Source: Setophaga petechia
Lineage: Eukaryota; Chordata; Aves; Passeriformes; Parulidae
Direction of reading: 5' to 3'
Assembly: GCA_024362935.1 (NCBI GenBank)
Contig: JANCRA010000001.1
Location: 49,511,501-49,575,500, forward strand
DNA: 64,000 nt
The notes under the pieces are model-generated. The model was given only the letters and a program-made list of their open reading frames with translations. It ran no database searches and was not told the origin of the DNA. A program made the translations under genes and the position numbers. This document shows positions 14,740 to 26,559 of this stretch, piece after piece (within the stretch, counting starts at the first letter, position 1; the number at the start of each line of letters is the position of its first letter).

Positions 14740-17700
14740 CTACAAGTGCATGGCAGAGCAGCTTGTGACACTGAGGGAAATCCACTCCAATCATTTCCTA
14801 TTAACCAATATGCTCTCAGTAACTGCTAAAATCACAGGGGCTACAGGGACCTACATTGTCCTCCAAGGTTTTAGAGGGAGATGATACATGATTATGTATT
14901 GAAAGCATCATTTTTGAGGATAAAAAGAAACAAAACAAACTGACATCTACATTCACTCAAGAGGAGGAAACCAAATTGAGAGAAAAATCACAACATTGAT
15001 CGTTCCTCTGATTGAATATAATCACCATGATCATATTCTAGAAAGTCAACTCCCCAAAGCCAGAGTCACTCTGCTGGTCTTTAAAGTCTTTTATGAACTA
15101 GTTCCTAGGGAAATGAAGGGGACAAAAACTCAGTCTTACACTCCTATAACTAAACAAGCAGACAAACAAAATCTACTACTGGTAAATTCCTAATCCCCTA
15201 ACCTGAAAATAATCTGTTCACACCCTCAGAGTTCACTGAACAGAAGACTGTGTACTTTGTAGTATTTGAGGAAAAAATCTTGGACTTATGAGACTAAGTC
15301 TGAACATGTTTGATGGAACATGGAGTCTAATATATATTCTGAAGTAACTGATTTCAGATACTTCAGGGACAGACGCTGAAATAGGAAGTTTGACGTTGAT
15401 CAGAATCTCTGAGTTCTCTGAAAAGATGGCCAGCACCAGGAGGAAATTGTCATTTCTCCCTACTTCATCTCCATTACAGATTCATTCAAAACAAAAGTAA
15501 ACCAACACGTCAGAGTGTTAAAAAATGCTATGTTTTTATCAGTCAGAATGGCAGAGCTCTGTCATTCCAACCAAGCAAGCTGAGCTCATGAACTGAATCC
15601 TCTGAGGGCATCTAAACAGAACCTGTAACCATGTGGATAACCTCCCTGAATGGAAGCCTAATTTAATAAGCAGTGTAGTCCTCTTTCCAGGAGTCAGGCT
15701 GAACTGTGGATCTGATTTTGAGGAATTACAGTATTTCATAGTCAAGTGAGTGGAAGGAATAATGTGAGTGACTTATATACCCACTCCAGAGGAAAAAGAA
15801 AAGCTTTCACATTGACATGTAACCATTTATGATATACTTAGGTATACTCTAGCTGCACTTTTCTTTCTAACAAAATTCAAATATTAAAGAATAAAAGTAC
15901 TGTCAATTTATCCCTCCAGTAAGTGCTACCTTGTAAGGTTTTTTCTTCTCTCAGTGTTTTCCACTTGCTTAGTTCCAGGTTCTGCTGTTAATACCTACGT
16001 TATGCATTTTGTCACATAGGGTACAAACACCAGCACTAACAGAAACAGGCCAACAAAACTGTTCCTTATAATGAATGCTTTCCAGTACTAGGTATTAAAA
16101 CTTGTCTATACTCATACCAAATTTCAAAACACACTTTAAAGAATAGCTATTTTATTGCAGTTTTCTCCCATGAAGTATGAGTGCATAAAAAATTTTTGTC
16201 TCCATACACTAGAAAAAGACCTTTCTATGCATTTTCTGAACATACAGAAAACTTTCAGATGACATATTTTTCTCAGTGACAATTACAGAAAACAATAGCT
16301 CATACAAGACTTTCCAAGACCCAATACAAACTAGAAACATCTATTTTTTTCCCCATGGTAAACACTTATTTAAAGTCCAGCTCAGAGAATTCTAGGAATA
16401 TGTTAATTAAAGCCTACTCTGTTACAAGCTGTCTTTACATGTAAATTCAAGGATAATTACTCAAACTGGAAAAATATTCTTTAGAATGTCTTTGATGCTT
16501 AAACAGTCAGTAAGGGTTAAAGCCTCTTTAAGCGATTTACTTGAAAATTGCAAAAACAGCTTAATATCACTGCTATATATAGAAAGTTGTTTTATGCATA
16601 AATATGTCAAGGTCATTTGGTGCCATTACTAATATAAGAAGCCATTTAAGTCTGAATGTTCTTAATTGGAGGATTAATCAGTAATACAGAAATGCTTAAG
16701 CAACTTCTTCACAAACCTTGTAAATTCCAGGGTCATCTCTCCAAATATGTAAAAACACAATTACTTCTTCCCCAGTTTACAAATCTTTTAAGGTCACTAA
16801 GTAAGGTCCCACCTACCAACTTATGAAGAATTTCTGCCTCCAAAGAGGAAAGAACTTCATAATTTACAAGCAATAAATGAAAGTCGCTCTTAATACCACT
16901 GTCTGTCCTCAGTTGATGTTACTAATCCTACATGTTACTAATCAGAATGCCTTATTATGATTTCATAATTTGAGTACATTCCTGGTTATCTGCTTTAGCT
17001 TGCCCAAAAAAACCTGAAAGGATCAAATGTAGAAAAGCACCTTTAAATAGTGTACCATCTCTGGGTGAACAATTTCTATTAATTTTAAAAATAAGCAAAA
17101 TCATAGCTAATTATGGATGACAAGAAAACACCCAAAATAACTAAAATAATGAAAGATGCATTGCTGAAAAATTTAAGAAAGACTAAAACTTGGAGATGAG
17201 CAAAATATTAAGTTAAATAACAAGAGGAGCTCTAACTTTTAAAGTATTAAAAAATCTGCAGCTATTCGAAATAAGTTATTTCAAGTAGTCCATCCTACTT
17301 CTATTGCAAAAACCTTTAATTTAAACAGTAATCTGGGATTTTCCCCTCAGTAGAGCAACATTCTCCAGCTAGAAAGCAAAGACCAGATTTAACTCTTTAA
17401 ATATTGCAGTGAAGTCCACATAAGTTCATATTCTTCCATGATGCCAACAGCCCTTAGGTTGCATCCTTTGGAAATATTAAATTACAGGTTTTCAACTCAC
17501 TGGGAAATAAGTAATTAGGCAATATGCACAGTTCATAAACATTGGCAGCATCCACCTATATGGAATTCACCCATCCCTGAGAAATTAAATAGGCATGATA
17601 CAACAATCATACCTTCAGATAAAATTTACATAAAATTTGGCATATGCACCTGTACATAAAACTGCTGTTACTTTTGCTGCTTTTCCTCTTCTGTTTATTC

Positions 17701-17905
17701 TTGCCTGTAACACCACAACACCTTCAAAACACACATACTCAAAAAGGCTGGAGCTTGCAAAATAGTCTATTTCTGCCCCTCTCTCTATGGGGAGTCATGG
17801 AAATGCATGATTCTTCTCCAGGTGGCTTTAAATAACATCTCCCTTTCAGCTGAGGGGAAGGTAAAAGGCAGGAAGGGAGAGCCCAGCTCCTCCTGTCAGA
17901 CATAC
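14740..17905. other. Non-coding or intronic AT-rich DNA
   Basis: This would be intron if 17906-17987 and 14684-14739 belong to one transcript. Minus-strand open stretches at 15233-15480 and 15539-15745 encode hydrophobic, beta-strand-like peptides, but no good acceptor/donor pair brackets them. A short direct repeat (ATGTTACTAATC) is at 16916-16927 and 16932-16943. Confidence 0.5.
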
Positions 17906-17987
17906 CTGGAGAGTCTGAGTCCCTCTGGCAGTGCTCAGGCTCTGTGTAAAATGTGGCACCTGGTCCAAACTTGTGCTGGGACATTTT
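17906..17987 (-). CDS. Candidate internal exon downstream of the WSC-like exons
   Basis: Seen: a good acceptor (GTGCTGTATTTTTCTGCCCAG) before 17987 and an excellent donor (CCAG|GTATGT) after 17906 on the minus strand. The 82-bp segment is open in two frames. The phase 0-1 frame joins directly to the phase-0 end of the exon at 20375. It encodes about 27 residues rich in His, Glu and Asp (beginning KMSQHKFGPG), with one cysteine. No domain was recognised. Same strand, compatible phase and a typical avian intron of about 2.4 kb suggest it belongs to the same gene. The second open frame, and the ease of finding isolated splice-like pairs, keep confidence moderate. Confidence 0.38.
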
Positions 17988-20374
17988 CTGGGCAGAAAAA
18001 TACAGCACACATGTGAACCCACCACTACCTCGGTATGACAAGTGCTCTGAAAGATTTCCTTGGTGTTAAGACTACAATCGTTTTCCAGCATCCACACCTG
18101 AGCTCAATGCAGCAATCCATCTGCTGTTTTTGAGAGGAACTTCACCACATACAGCTTGACCTAGAAGGGAACTGATACTGCCAGGGTGAGTCTGCTCTTT
18201 TTGGCCTGCTTTAATACATGACACCATGACATAAAGTGCCTTTTACCTCAGAAATAGGTTTGTTGGGGTTTTTCCCCTGCCCATTTCACAACTACTTTTT
18301 ATAGCACTTGATGAATCACAGCAAGGGAGACAACTTAGATAAATTGGATCATAGCCACTAAAACCCATCTCACAGCTGCTCCCTACCTCTGCAACAGAAA
18401 CATCCTTCATCTTAAGATCTGTAAAAATAAGCTGTCAATAAAAATTCTCTGCATTTATCTGGAAAAGAGTTGCTGACAGAAAAAGCCAGTAGCAATAAAA
18501 TCAGAGGCAGGTTCTGAAGCATCAGTCAGCACTGAGTGAGAAAAAAGAATCAAATCACTGCCTTACACTTAATTAGGATTAGGCAGAAGAAAATATGTGG
18601 CCAAATCCAGTCTTTGTAAATCCCCTAAGCTTTACACCTACTGGCATCCACTGAAAGTACAAGTGCCTTTCTCTAGAAATGAAATGCTATATACACTGAT
18701 CTGAAAGAAAGAGGAAGATGTTTCTATCCTTATTAAGATCCCATACATGCCATCCAACATTTTCCTTTCAATGCTGTGCCATAGGGAAATACTCTGCCCT
18801 ACGCTGAGCAGGCCAGCAACTCCTACACAGAGAATGCCACCCCTGGTTTTGTATGTGGTACCTTGTTTAACTGCAGGCAAAAAGCTGCTCTAATGCTGGG
18901 TATTAAACAGCAAACTGTTTCTCTATGCACTGTACAGGCATAGGAATAACCTTAATAGTGAGTCTTGTTGCAACAGCACTAATAAAGTCATTTTACATGT
19001 AATGGGAATAAGGCAATGAGACAGTAAGTAAATTGTCCAGCCACAGGCAGAGCCAGGAGAAGAAAAGAGATTTTTCAATTCTCAACCTGTTGTCACTTCT
19101 AGACCATATTTTAATCTTCTTAATAGTCCACTATTGATCCATATACAGAGGTCCTGTCAAACTTTACATGTCCTAAGCAGAAAAGACAACACCAGCTGAT
19201 CTTTATTGACATGAAGGCACTCCATTGTCTTGGAATGATCTACTAAGAATAAAACAAGATTCAAAACAATCCAGCACAAGGCACACGCGGCCAAGGAAGA
19301 AGTGACTAATCTCCTATTATTCCAATGTTTAACAATACTTCTTTTTGCTTACATAAAAAAAATTCTATTAGAGAAAAACTAGAATTGCATCACTATCGCT
19401 TAGCTAAGAGATAGGAAAAGGAAAAAAATATTACCCTCAAAATGCCAGTTTAAAAAAGAGACTCTTTCACAACTTTGTTGCATTACATAAGCTTCTGAGG
19501 TCTCAAGATTGGAGTAATTTGTCCACTGCACACAAGTCATATCAAAGCAGTTCAAAGTGGGTGGACAGAGGAGATCTGGTTCTTTAAAAAATGACAGCTG
19601 AGCTGCATCTCTTTGTGTGTACATCCCAGTGAAGTCCTCAAAATCAAATTTAAAGAATGGTGAAGTATGCAGATCTGCTTCTTTATCAAGGGATAATACC
19701 ATAGAGGATTAGTTTGATTAGTACCTCGCTTCATACCCTGGACAAGAGGGGACACTGCATTAGCTAAGAGTGTCTACTCTCCTTCACTGAAGACTGTGGA
19801 ATTTAGTGAAAATGAGTGCTTTTCGTCACTTAGGTAATTTGTCAAAAAACCCTTCACTTCTCAAATTAGCTGCCAACTGAAGGCATATTCACATTTCAAT
19901 GTCTGAGGTTTAGTATAAAATCTGTCACAAATGAAATTGGTCAGTGCTATTCCCCACTGCCAATAGTTTGTGGGCTTGCACAGAATAAGAAAGTCAGGTT
20001 TTTCCCTTTTGGTTGGAGAGAGTTGAAGTTGTAGCTCCCACTGTAACCATCTGACTATATCATAGGTTTGGCTTAGGTATTCCTGGTTTCTCCCACTGAC
20101 ATTATTCCTTTAAAAAATGGGTTCGAATATTTTAAAGTAAAAGGACTGCAAGTCAGCCCTTAATCTTCCATTCCCTTTAAAGTGACCATGGACTTGATTT
20201 CTTCACTTGTCTTTGGGCACCTGCTCACCCAGAGATAAAACACCACAACCCACTCTTGTTATGAAACGTCTACATATTCCTTTCTGAAGAGCTTTCACAT
20301 AACTTGTTTGTGTTTACCATTAATTCCTTTTGTAATCACTCATCTGAGTCCTTCCTTCTGTATATAATCCTTAC
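17988..20374. other. Putative intron containing a MIR-like remnant
   Basis: Between two minus-strand candidate exons. A minus-strand open stretch at 19430-19680 ends in a donor-like GAGG|GTAATA and contains a DFEDFTG motif faintly like a PKD-domain DFGDG turn. It lacks a pyrimidine-rich acceptor and was not called as an exon. Confidence 0.4.
18988..19108 (+). mobile_element. MIR-like ancient SINE remnant
   Basis: The order of blocks matches the conserved MIR/CORE-SINE 3' half: CATTTTACATGTAATGGGAA, then AAGGCAATGAGACAGTAAGTAAATTGTCCAG, CAGGCAGAGCCAGGA and TTCTAGACCATA. The corresponding MIR blocks are CATTTTACAGATGGGGAAACTGAGGCACAG, AAGTGACTTGCCCAAGG, GGCAGAGCCAGGA and CCACTAGACCA. Strongly diverged. 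It lies in the putative intron between the candidate exons at 20375 and 17987. Confidence 0.5.
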
Positions 20375-20508
20375 TTGAAGAGAGGAAGAAAGTTTCAGTG
20401 TTTTCTTATTGCGCATTTTATTCCTGCACTCTGAATCAGCGCATTTTGTGTTAAGACAATTTTTTCCACATTCTTTCAACCAGCAATGATCTGAACATTC
20501 ATCAGTAG
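20375..20508 (-). CDS. Candidate internal exon, cysteine-rich, second half of WSC-like domain
   Basis: Seen: a strong acceptor with a long pyrimidine tract (GCTTTCTCTTTGCTGTATTCTGCAG) precedes 20508, and a near-consensus donor CAA|GTAAGG follows 20375. The 134-bp segment is open in a phase 1-0 frame. It encodes about 44 residues with six cysteines spaced C-x3-C-x4-C-x3-C-x4-C-x4-C, followed by a basic stretch (RNKMRNKK) and a short Leu/Ser run. The first cysteines, TDECSDHC followed by x4-C-G, resemble the C-x3-C...C-G end of a WSC domain. The phase-1 start matches the phase-1 end of the candidate exon at 25677. Inference: extracellular, disulphide-bonded segment. What follows the WSC-like part is not a family I recognise. 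This is the best-supported exon in the window, from the quality of its two splice sites. Confidence 0.5.
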
Positions 20509-22199
20509 CTGCAGAATACAGCAAAGAGAAAGCAAAACAAACTGCAGAGCTATGCATTGCTTTCTTTGGGAATGAGGGAACAAATCCAATAAAAGATGCG
20601 CACATCTTTTATCTAAATTTACAAAAACTACATCACAAACAACATTCAGGGTATCCTACCCTGGAGATGGGAAGATTTTATGTTTGGCAGTACAAACTGA
20701 ACAACAAATGGTCTGAAGTCTTCAGGCTGACCATCTAAGTGTGAAAATATCACCAACACAAAGACACCAAAAACTGTGTCAACCCTTGTCCTGCTGCAGG
20801 TTCCACCACATGAGGCACTCTCAAATGGCACAGTCCAGCAGGCACAGCAGCCTCCTGGAAAGGCACCCACCTATTCCCTGCTTGCCCAAGACTGTACCAT
20901 GTTCATGCTTATGGCTTCATAATGAAATACATCAGAGAGAGGCAGCAGTGATGCTCTCCTTACTCCTCTTGCATGAGCAATAGCCAACTCTTGGGACATC
21001 AGTGAGGAAAGGAAAACTCCTGGCTCGTGCTGGCTGCAGGTGAGGTTTACTGTGCACCTACCAAGGAAAAAAGTGATCCATGCAGCACACTGAATAAAGA
21101 GCTAGAAGGTGCAGCATGGTGAAAATAAATCAAAATTTACAAAGCAGAGGAAGGAATGCAGCTTCATGATTGAATACTCACATGAAAGATCATCCTGATG
21201 TCTTTTCCCTGAACTGCCCACATGCACCACCATCCAACAACCTGGCAAGTCTAAAGCAAAGACTGAACAACAGCCAAGCCCCCTAGGCACTAAAAAATCA
21301 AGCACTGGTCAGTGTGTCAGGGCTCCTTTCCCAGCAGTAACATTCCTTCCCTCAGTATCCCTAAAGCCCTCACAGCCTCTCCTCTGCTGCTCTGAGTGAA
21401 GTCAGCTCCACGCTCACTTTCCAGGAGCTTCTTAATACAGACATTACTCAATGCCCATTTCTTTTGATGGAATTATTAATTTTAGAATTAATTTTAGAAA
21501 CGACTTACTGGAAAATAATGTTGTCTTTGAAATCTACAGCATTTACAACAAATTCCTTTCATTATGCCTTCTACTTGGTAATTAAAACAAATTTAAAATT
21601 AACCTGCTGATTTTTATACTCAAGTCTTCTAAACTATTTTCTTTCATGAGCAATAACAGTCTTCCATTTATATAGCATAATGATATAAGAATTTTTGTGT
21701 CAAAGAAGAAGAATATTCCACAAATGCCCAGGCACTTTTTGGCCACAGTTACGCCTACAGGAGATAATTAAGTTTTCATATTGAAATTTGGTTTGCAGCA
21801 AAAATGCTGGTGAGGATAGTTCTTACAATGATGACAGGAGATCAGTGAATTTTAGTTTGGACAGTGAGAATGCTCAGTAGTCTCTTAAACTACCCAGCTT
21901 CGAGAGAGTCTCTGTCTGCCAGATGTGAATAATGTTTTCAGGATTACATTTCCTGCACCCTTATGGTGGAATTTCACTCAAATTATGACTATAAATAAAT
22001 ATATGTGTATCTCTGTGTACTACTAGAATCACTTTCTGCAGCAGCTGCAGAAAATATTTTTTTTTCCCCCTCATGCTGATACCTTAAGGGACTCATGAAA
22101 ATTGTATCCCTTGCTGACCATAGACAAAATACCATAAAAACAACTCATAATTGTGGGTGTCTGTCCCTTAGGTACCAAGACAAAAAAAAAGATTATTTT

Positions 22200-22267
22200 T
22201 GTGCGTGCATGTATATATGTATATGTATGTATATATATATGTGTGTGTGTATATATACACACACCCC
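22200..22267. repeat. Compound TG/TA microsatellite
   Basis: Alternating purine-pyrimidine run of TGCGTGCATG, TATATATG, TATG, (TA)n, (TG)5, TATATACACACAC. The end is self-complementary (GTGTGTGTATATATACACACAC), so it can form a cruciform or Z-DNA-prone stretch. Both strands give meaningless short ORFs here (Cys/Tyr/Ile repeats). Confidence 0.9.
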
Positions 22268-24308
22268 CCAAATCAATCACTAAAACACTTAAGACTGGAG
22301 TAAACACTACTCTGGAATAAATGCCACCTTTACTCTAGCAGAGATGATCTACCAGAACCTCTAATTGCAACAAGAGAAGATGAATATTTGTCTACGTCAT
22401 TTTACAGCACAAAAGGTTCCATAAAACAACCCCTTCACCCCTTCCCTATCAGAAATATATCAGTTTCCTTGGACCCTTTTTCACAGAAGATTTTTTTCAG
22501 ACTCAGAAGAGAACTTCCATCACACAAGAACAAGCAATGCAGTACCACTAGAATCTGAAGAGTTTACGAATTACTCTTGATTTCAAATATGCATTATTAA
22601 TACCAATAAACATTGGACATTACAGGCTGGGTGACCATGATACTCTACTGACTTCCACCTGCCACAGGTATGAGATTTACTGGATCACTATGTCAAGGCC
22701 ATTTCCAATTATGAAGTTAGAAATGAAGGCACCAATAGACTAAAAAATGATTCTTGCCAGGGGTTCAATGTAATGATTTGAGATATGGATCTAATGTCCA
22801 ACACAGTTCACAAGAAATGTTGGTATTTCCTATTTCAAAGGGACAATTTCCCAAAGTATTTGCGATTACTTTAAAGAGCTCTGAACAGAAGGAAAACTTG
22901 CAGAAAACCTCACCTCTTTAGATTAGTTTATTAGATGGGATCCTAATATTTCTGATAACTTTCAAACAGCTTTGTAATACCACTCTGGTAGGAAACGTAA
23001 CAGAGAGGCAGGCAGACAGAAAAATTGCCCTGTATTTCAGAGTTATTAATTCAAAATAGTTATGGGTCCTTGAATTTTTCACCTACTGTGAAACCTGTCA
23101 GTTTACTGTGCCTTATTTTCACACTTTGTAACAGAATATAGTAGTGAAGCACAACACATCTGTGTTCAAGAGTAATCAACATCAACATACTTTTTGCCTT
23201 CTTTTTTCAGAATTAAGAGGAGTATTTTTGACCTCTGAAAATGAGACCAGAAGTTGGCAAGAAGTAGCTGGTGTACTTCAGGGACTTTTTCAACCCAAGA
23301 GCAGAGAGCAAAGTGTTTGAGCAGATTGAAATTTCTGAGCTGGTCTAAATTCCTTTTCCCAGGAAGCAACAGCAGTGTATTCCACAGCACCGTACCCAGT
23401 GCTGAAACAGCCTTCAAAAGCAACACAAGGTTTTTGGGCAAGGATTCTCAGGGATTACCCTTTGCCTTCTCTTTTAAATGGATGAAACACATTAATAGAT
23501 TGTATCTTAACCTCTACTAACCATCCTGCAGTGTTCAACTTTTCTACTTGCATGGTACAAATATACACAGTGTGAGTATATAAATGTGAGTTTCCATATA
23601 TTGTGCACTGACTAGTTATTGACTTTGCAAAATTAGTACACTCTGTTTCCTAAAATCTACAAAGAAATTTCTTATTACAAGCAGTAGAGCCTACTAGGAA
23701 AAAACTCTATTAAATACCTTGTGCTTACACCTAATGAATTACAGTTTTGGAAACAGACAATTCAAAGGGTTTCTTGCAATTGTTTCACTGATAAAAATGG
23801 GCCAACTCACAAAGTGGATAATTCTAAACTGAGAACAAGTTAGCTTAAGGATTCAAATGAATAATTCCTTTACGAGAGATTCATTGCCAAGAAGTCATTA
23901 CTGTAATCTGTTATTTGGGATATGCAAAATTGTGATTTTAGCAATAGCTCCATTTATTGACCTGAAATTAAACCTTGTGCATTTCTGAAGTCAGAAACTC
24001 AGTTTAAAATGAACTGCACCTTATATATTTTTCACCAAAAAGCCTCTTTCAAAATGAAGGAGGGGAAGACCTGACTGGATGAATGATTCTGTTACCTCTG
24101 TTATGCTTCAAGAATAAATAGCATACTAAGCCATTTATATTATCTTGCCTACACAGCACATTATAACATTTTCCTTCTATATAATAATATACTTTGCATT
24201 TACAGAACAGAGATATTATATGTTATGACAGAACTGTTTTATCCTGTTCAAAAAATGACATGCATCAATGGCAAAATATCAAAAGAGCAGAAGGAGAAGA
24301 TTTTTTAT

Positions 24309-24462
24309 TATTACAGACAAGGTAGTCTGTCGTAAATTAGCGAGGCCATTATCAGCCAGAACACCAATATATGCTCCCTGACAGAAGCCCATTTCAGGAA
24401 CTGGTGACATTTTGATTAATGCCATATAATAGCACTGCATTTTACATGCTATATATCTTTAG
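24309..24462. other. Conserved-element-like stretch (candidate enhancer)
   Basis: AT-rich unique sequence with preserved CpGs (CTGTCGTAAATTAGCGAGGCC) and homeodomain-type cores (TAAATTAG, TTGATTAATGCC) plus GCCATTATCAGCC. This texture is typical of vertebrate conserved non-coding elements, but conservation cannot be seen from one genome. Confidence 0.22.
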
Positions 24463-24631
24463 AAAAGTCTAGCACCTTGGACAGGTTTTCATCATAGTTC
24501 TTGCCAGATGCCATTAAGAAGCAGGGTATATACCTTAATTAAACACTTGATTATGACTGCTAATTATTGCTCAAACTAAGACAACAGGACTAAAAACTGC
24601 TTTATGGAATAAAGGGTTTCTTGTTTTTATA

Positions 24632-24845
24632 CTATTTGAAGAGATGCAGAAACAACATCCAGTGTGCTAAAGGCATTAATAAGAGATAATATGTTTTCAA
24701 AAGTTAAAACAATCCAGTTGATTGCATTAGCACTGCTTGCGCTAGCAATTTTTCTTAGCCGTTGTTTTCTGCAAACTGTTTCATAGGTGATCCATTTCTG
24801 CAATAGCTTCATTGTTTCATCTTTCATAGAAAGGTAAGTAAGGTC
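24632..24845 (-). CDS. Weak candidate exon of uncertain strand
   Basis: Seen: minus-strand acceptor CAGCTTTTCTTCTAAG ends just before 24845. An open phase-0 frame runs about 71 codons to a weak donor-like GTATAA near 24631. The peptide is mixed charged then hydrophobic (INWIVLTF, ILSLINAF) and is not recognised. Against: the phase does not fit between the WSC-like candidate exons. The same position also has a perfect plus-strand donor (AAAG|GTAAGT at 24830-24839), so the splice signals conflict. It could be a chance ORF. Confidence 0.18.
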
Positions 24846-25676
24846 CTTAGAAGAAAAGCTGTGTTGGAGATTTGAGGTGCAACACTACTGAGTCACAAAC
24901 ACACTGCGTGTTTTGCAATGCCAGCATTAAATTTGTGATTACTATTCTGGTTTTCAAATGTGGCTGAGCTTGATCTAGAGAGATAATCACCTCTGATTAG
25001 GTAGAAAACAAGAAAGATGCCATTTAAAAAATAATACAGAAAGAAATGTCTAGAAAGAGATTTCTTATTTACTGGACACACCTCCTGACACACCCCCACC
25101 AGCATATTCATTTCCACTTTAGGAATAACTGACAAGGAATGAGAAACAATGTGTCCAATGCCAGATACAAATTGTAGCTTAACAAAATGAAGCAGATGTA
25201 GAATTCCATAATTCATCTGCCTTCCACTTCCTAAACATGTCCTTGATCCTCCCTTCAGAGCAACAGCAGTACATTTACCTTCTCTTCACAGCTGCCCTTC
25301 CCACCTCTCCATCTGGATGCTACAAAGGCAAGATCAAAAAAATACAAGTGCTTTCCTCATATAGGTAATCTAAAATTCAGCTAAAATTTAGGAGAAAAAT
25401 TCAGGTTATTTTCAGGAAGCAAGAAGGGAATATTATATGTTTTAAAATAACACATATTTCACATCCCTTTTACCTCATACATCCCTTTTTACTCTAAGAC
25501 TCTTCTGTGAGTTGTGGATTCAAGTGAAGCCAGTGAGAACCATCACTGTACCAGAGGTGAAACTTCAGCAGACCTGCATGGTTTTCATTTTCCTTCTTGA
25601 CTTTTATACCAACTGGATTGATCAATTTTGAGAGACAAGATGCTTTTACACCATGTGTTTTATTTAACTGGCAGAC

Positions 25677-25778
25677 CCTGGTTGTGTTTGCCACACAGAC
25701 AGCGCAGGCTGTGTCCAGAGAAGGCAAACAGGGCATAATGTGGTCCACAAACATTGAAACTTTGTGAGTCAGGTCTGC
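25677..25778 (-). CDS. Candidate internal exon, first half of a WSC-like cysteine domain
   Basis: Seen: on the minus strand a pyrimidine-rich acceptor (TTTCTCTCTTTTTAG) ends at 25779, and AGG|GTCTGC is a usable but non-ideal donor after 25677. The 102-bp segment is open in a phase 1-1 frame. It encodes C-x15-C-L-C-G, with aromatic and small residues between the cysteines. Known: WSC domains carry C-x15-C-[YFL]-C-G at this point, and the domain continues with a C-x3-C pair. That pair is supplied by the candidate exon at 20508-20375, whose acceptor has the matching phase. Odd: a second frame is also open from the same acceptor to a stop at 25494 (94 codons), so the frame is not settled by openness alone. 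The extra cysteine usually found a few residues upstream in WSC is absent. Inference: an extracellular carbohydrate-binding-type module; gene not identified. Confidence 0.42.
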
Positions 25779-26559
25779 CTAAAAAGAGAGAAACAATAAT
25801 AAATTTGCCTTCAAGACCAGCTCCCAATGGTACAATGGGGATGGCCATGAATATCTCACAGGGTACACACCCTTTCCCTTACCAAGGGCCAGAGGGAAAA
25901 AAGTAGACACAAAGAAATTGATTTCAATCAAAAGGAAAGCACTGTCTGAGGAAAGCTGATTTTAGCAACATCCATGAAGGCATGCATACTCATAGTGCTC
26001 CTTTTAGCTGCATCTTTCTTTGAAATATATCTGTTAGTGCTTTATGGGACTTTTAATACAGGCTCAAAACGTCGATTTCTTCACAGCTCTCCCTGACGAT
26101 CTTGCCCTCAGGCACACACTGGTCTTCTCCCTCCTTTCAACCCAGGCAGTTAGATCACATTGCTTATATTGGGTTCAGTCCAAGCCTGTGTATTTTACTG
26201 TCTCTTGGGTGTAAAGTGTCAGACAAGGAGAGATTAATGTATTATCACACAGCTTTTGATTTAAAATTAGCTTACCTATTGAATCTCTTTCAACTGGCCT
26301 TTTGAAAAGGATAATATATTCCAATCAGCAAGCAAAGATGTCTCCTCTGGCATTGATTGAAATAAAAGAGCATTTTTGCTTTAAGAGGATTCCTTTTCTG
26401 ACCCTTCTTTCACTCAAGACTTTTGCCTGTAATTTGGTAACCTGAAGCAAATCTCTAGCATACAGTCATTAACCTCATGAACCAAAGAAGAGCAAAGCTT
26501 GGCAAGAGAAATACCTATTTTACAATTTCCCTCCACCAGCACATGCCCCATTTTGTTTA

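Larger units (their letters stand above)
20509..25676. other. Putative intron with microsatellite and regulatory-like stretch
   Basis: Holds a GC-richer patch at 20640-21420 with no recognised gene, the TG/TA microsatellite at 22200, the conserved-element-like stretch at 24309 and the conflicting exon candidate at 24632-24845. Confidence 0.4.

Noticed and set aside
15233..15745. Hydrophobic, beta-strand-like minus ORFs
   Set aside because: Acceptors weak, phase does not fit neighbouring candidates, no recognised family.
19400..19702. 100-codon minus ORF with DFEDFTG motif
   Set aside because: Donor-like end but no pyrimidine-rich acceptor; similarity to a PKD DFGDG turn is too short to call.
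20120..20130. GGTTCGAAT, a tRNA T-loop-like word
   Set aside because: No A-box at the right distance and no cloverleaf; no tRNA gene seen in the window.
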